This document shows positions 62,353 to 64,000 of a stretch of 64,000 bases of DNA, piece by piece. The notes beneath the pieces were generated by a model. It searched no databases. It worked only from the letters and a program-made list of their open reading frames with translations, and was not told the DNA's origin. Position numbers and translations under genes: made by a program. The stretch comes from Truepera sp965215315 (lineage in GTDB: Bacteria; Deinococcota; Deinococci; Deinococcales; Trueperaceae), in the NCBI GenBank assembly GCA_965215315.1, contig CBDCDB010000008.1, positions 1,116,001 through 1,180,000 on the forward strand, written 5' to 3'. The number at the start of each line of letters is the position of its first letter. Position 1 is the first letter of the stretch.

Positions 62353-63390
62353 TTAAGCCTTGCTGACAGAAGCTGGGACTGAATCTTTGGCAGGGGCAAG
62401 CGCCGCCATACCCGCCACAAGTTTGGTGACGAGTTCGGCGTCCACGGCTCGTTGCGCTGTGCGGAGGGCGTTTTCGACGGCTTTCACGTCCGACGAGCCG
62501 TGCCCGATAAACGCGTACCCGTTCACGCCTAACAGCGGCTGCGCCCCGTACTCGCTCGGATCGAGCCGCGCCGCGATGCCGCGCAGCGCCGGACGCACGA
62601 GCGCTGCGCCGAGTTTCGTCAACAGACCACCACCGGAGAGCGCCTCTCGTACCCAACCGAAGATCACCTTCGCCTCACCCTCGGCGAGTTTGAGCATCAC
62701 GTTGCCAGTAAACCCGTCAGCGACGACAACATCGGTCGTGCCCTTCAGGAGGTCGCGGCCTTCGACGTTGCCGTAAAAGGTGACGCCGGGCGTGTTGCGG
62801 AGGAGCCCGTGCGCCTCGCGGGTCAGTTCGTTGCCCTTTTCGGGTTCTTCCCCTAAAGAAATCAAACCGACACTGGGGGACTCGAGCTCGTAAAATGCTC
62901 GCGCGTACACGCTGCCCATCACCGCAAACTGCTGCAGGTGCGTGGGGCGGCAGTCGGCGTTCGCGCCCGCGTCGATAAGCGCCGTAAACCCCCGGTCGGT
63001 CGGGATATTGGCTAAAATGGCGGGGCGCTCGAGTCCTTTCAGCCGCCCCAACACAAAGAGCGCCGCCGCCATCGTCGCGCCCGAATGTCCGACCGACACA
63101 CACGCCGACGCCTCGCCATCTTTGACGAGCCGCATCGCCCGCATCACCGACGAGTCTTTACGGCGGCGCACATCGGCGGCGTGGTCTTCCATCCGTATCA
63201 CGTCCGGCGCGTGGTGGATGGGCAGGTCGGCGTCCTGAGCGGCGAGTTCAGCGCGGAGGACACGCTCGTCACCGACTAGGATGACAGGAATACCCGCGGC
63301 AGCGGCAGCTTTTGCGCCACCAACTGCAGCTTGCGGCATGGCGTCGCCACCTGCTGCGTCTAAGGCAAGGGGTCTTGGTTCCGGTTTCAC
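62353..63390 (-). CDS. plsX: Phosphate acyltransferase
   Basis: PlsX makes acyl-phosphate from acyl-ACP, the first step of phospholipid synthesis with PlsY. The ~345-residue protein starts VKPEPRPLALDAAGGDAMPQ and has IPVILVGDERVLRAEL, VSVGHSGATMAAALFVLGR, GEEPEKGNEL and DGFTGNVMLKLAEG. GTG 63390 is chosen since the upstream in-frame region (NYNERYVQFDFRK) lacks conservation. It precedes mscS by three bases. Confidence 0.93.
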   Translation of the reverse strand: MKPEPRPLALDAAGGDAMPQAAVGGAKAAAAAGIPVILVGDERVLRAELAAQDADLPIHHAPDVIRMEDHAADVRRRKDSSVMRAMRLVKDGEASACVSVGHSGATMAAALFVLGRLKGLERPAILANIPTDRGFTALIDAGANADCRPTHLQQFAVMGSVYARAFYELESPSVGLISLGEEPEKGNELTREAHGLLRNTPGVTFYGNVEGRDLLKGTTDVVVADGFTGNVMLKLAEGEAKVIFGWVREALSGGGLLTKLGAALVRPALRGIAARLDPSEYGAQPLLGVNGYAFIGHGSSDVKAVENALRTAQRAVDAELVTKLVAGMAALAPAKDSVPASVSKA

Positions 63391-63503
63391 AGTTGGACAT
63401 TTTCTGAAATCAAACTGGACATAACGCTCATTATAATTCGCCCTGACGACGAACTCATAAAGACAGATGCAAGGCCGAGAACGTGGGCGCGGTAGAATCA
63501 TGC

Positions 63504-64000
63504 GTGGACATTAAGGTTTTTGGGGCACCAGCGGGCGAACGCCTTGACGTGGCGGTCGCGGTCGCGGTCGGTTTATCGCGTACTTACGCTAAAGAATTGG
63601 TTACAGAAGGGTACGTTCAGCTCGACGGGCGTCCGGCAGCGAAAGCGTCGCTGAAACTTTCCGGCACCGAACTCGTCTCGGTACAGCTGCCCCCACCGAG
63701 GCCGATACGCGTCGAACCTGAAGATTTGGCCTTAGACCTGATTTACGAGGACGACGACCTCGCCGCCATCAACAAACCTCCGGGGATGACCGCGCACCCG
63801 ACTGCCTCGGTCAGAAGCGGCACGGTGGTCAACGCGCTGCTCGCTAAAATGACGCTCGCCAGAGAAAAATCGTTCGATCCTGAAGAGGGCGACTACCGCC
63901 CCGGTATCGTTCACCGACTGGACAAAGACACCTCGGGCGTGATGGCGATTGCGAAGACGTTGGAGGCGCACCGTGAACTTTCAGCAGCGTTCAAAAAACG
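63504..64000 (+). CDS. rluD: RluA/RluD-family rRNA pseudouridine synthase (3' end beyond window)
   Basis: The partial gene (at least 165 codons) starts at GTG 63504 with an S4 domain (ERLDVAVAVAVGLSRTYAKE then GYVQLDGRPAAKAS) and continues into the catalytic domain: INKPPGMTAHPTASVRSG and the active-site motif HRLDKDTSGVM, with the catalytic Asp. This order is that of RluD, which modifies helix 69 of 23S rRNA; RluC is the alternative. It is divergent from plsX. Confidence 0.92.
   Translation, partial: MDIKVFGAPAGERLDVAVAVAVGLSRTYAKELVTEGYVQLDGRPAAKASLKLSGTELVSVQLPPPRPIRVEPEDLALDLIYEDDDLAAINKPPGMTAHPTASVRSGTVVNALLAKMTLAREKSFDPEEGDYRPGIVHRLDKDTSGVMAIAKTLEAHRELSAAFKK

Noticed and set aside
62351..62656. 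N-terminal extension of the MscS gene to 62656
   Set aside because: The extra ~100 codons overlap plsX in another frame and have a basic, unlikely composition; GTG 62350 fits the protein and the operon spacing.

Overview
The window looks like chromosomal DNA of a diderm bacterium, most likely from the Deinococcota (Deinococcus-Thermus), at roughly 57-59 % G+C by eye. The clues are an LptF-LptG-LptD-like export operon, a bacillithiol enzyme (BshC), a TrmB with a long C-terminal extension, and UgpB/UgpA/UgpE-type sugar transport genes. The assignment is inference; no rRNA gene is present to fix it. The native DNA is saturated with the palindrome CTCGAG: about 130 copies by hand count, some six to seven times what base composition predicts. 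The palindrome is sparse inside the insertion sequences.

Layout. 0-4 kb: a leucine-rich-repeat gene broken by an IS3 element, then an IS630 element and a cluster of short interspersed repeats. 4-10.8 kb: a peptidoglycan-recycling locus (serine hydrolase-nagZ-anmK on the minus strand, gntR-murQ-SIS isomerase on the plus strand) with DasR/NagR-like operator candidates before both arms. 10.8-14.6 kb: methyltransferase, SDR, AlkA-like glycosylase, TetR regulator and a damaged hypothetical gene. 15-18.4 kb: an ABC importer (binding protein plus two permeases, no ATPase). 18.5-24.5 kb: aldo/keto reductase, SDR, a lipoprotein whose tail was replaced by an IS5 element, then rbfA-thioesterase-guaB-GNAT. 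24.5-31.4 kb: a secreted-protein pseudogene split by IS630, an epimerase, bshC with a frameshifted HTH regulator upstream, and a metallo-beta-lactamase-fold gene with one nonsense codon. 31.6-37.6 kb: a comB-like gene and wecG, a decayed secreted-protein gene, the minus-strand operon DUF1684-GIY-YIG-DoxX-pgeF, and an M28 peptidase. 37.6-47.3 kb: a gene graveyard with a chrA remnant split by a miniature element, a DUF3455 remnant, and nested IS5, IS1, IS630 and IS3 elements around an intact SDR and an acetolactate decarboxylase gene. 47.7-64 kb: largely intact housekeeping and envelope genes (MDR reductase, dinB, CIA30, aquaporin, trmB, nitrilase, lptF-lptG-lptD-lipoprotein, mscS, plsX, rluD).

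How it fits together. Two sets are coherent systems: the amino-sugar/MurNAc recycling cluster, and the lptFGD-lipoprotein operon, whose four genes overlap at each junction. The other theme is mobile DNA. At least nine IS copies or remnants and two miniature-element families are present. Four insertions (IS3, IS5, IS630, and a miniature element with a 9-bp duplication) can be removed on paper to restore the host reading frame exactly. Most transposase genes here need a -1 frameshift on a run of six or seven A or T. Many host genes carry single indels or stop codons, suggesting recent decay; assembly indel errors are the alternative to exclude.
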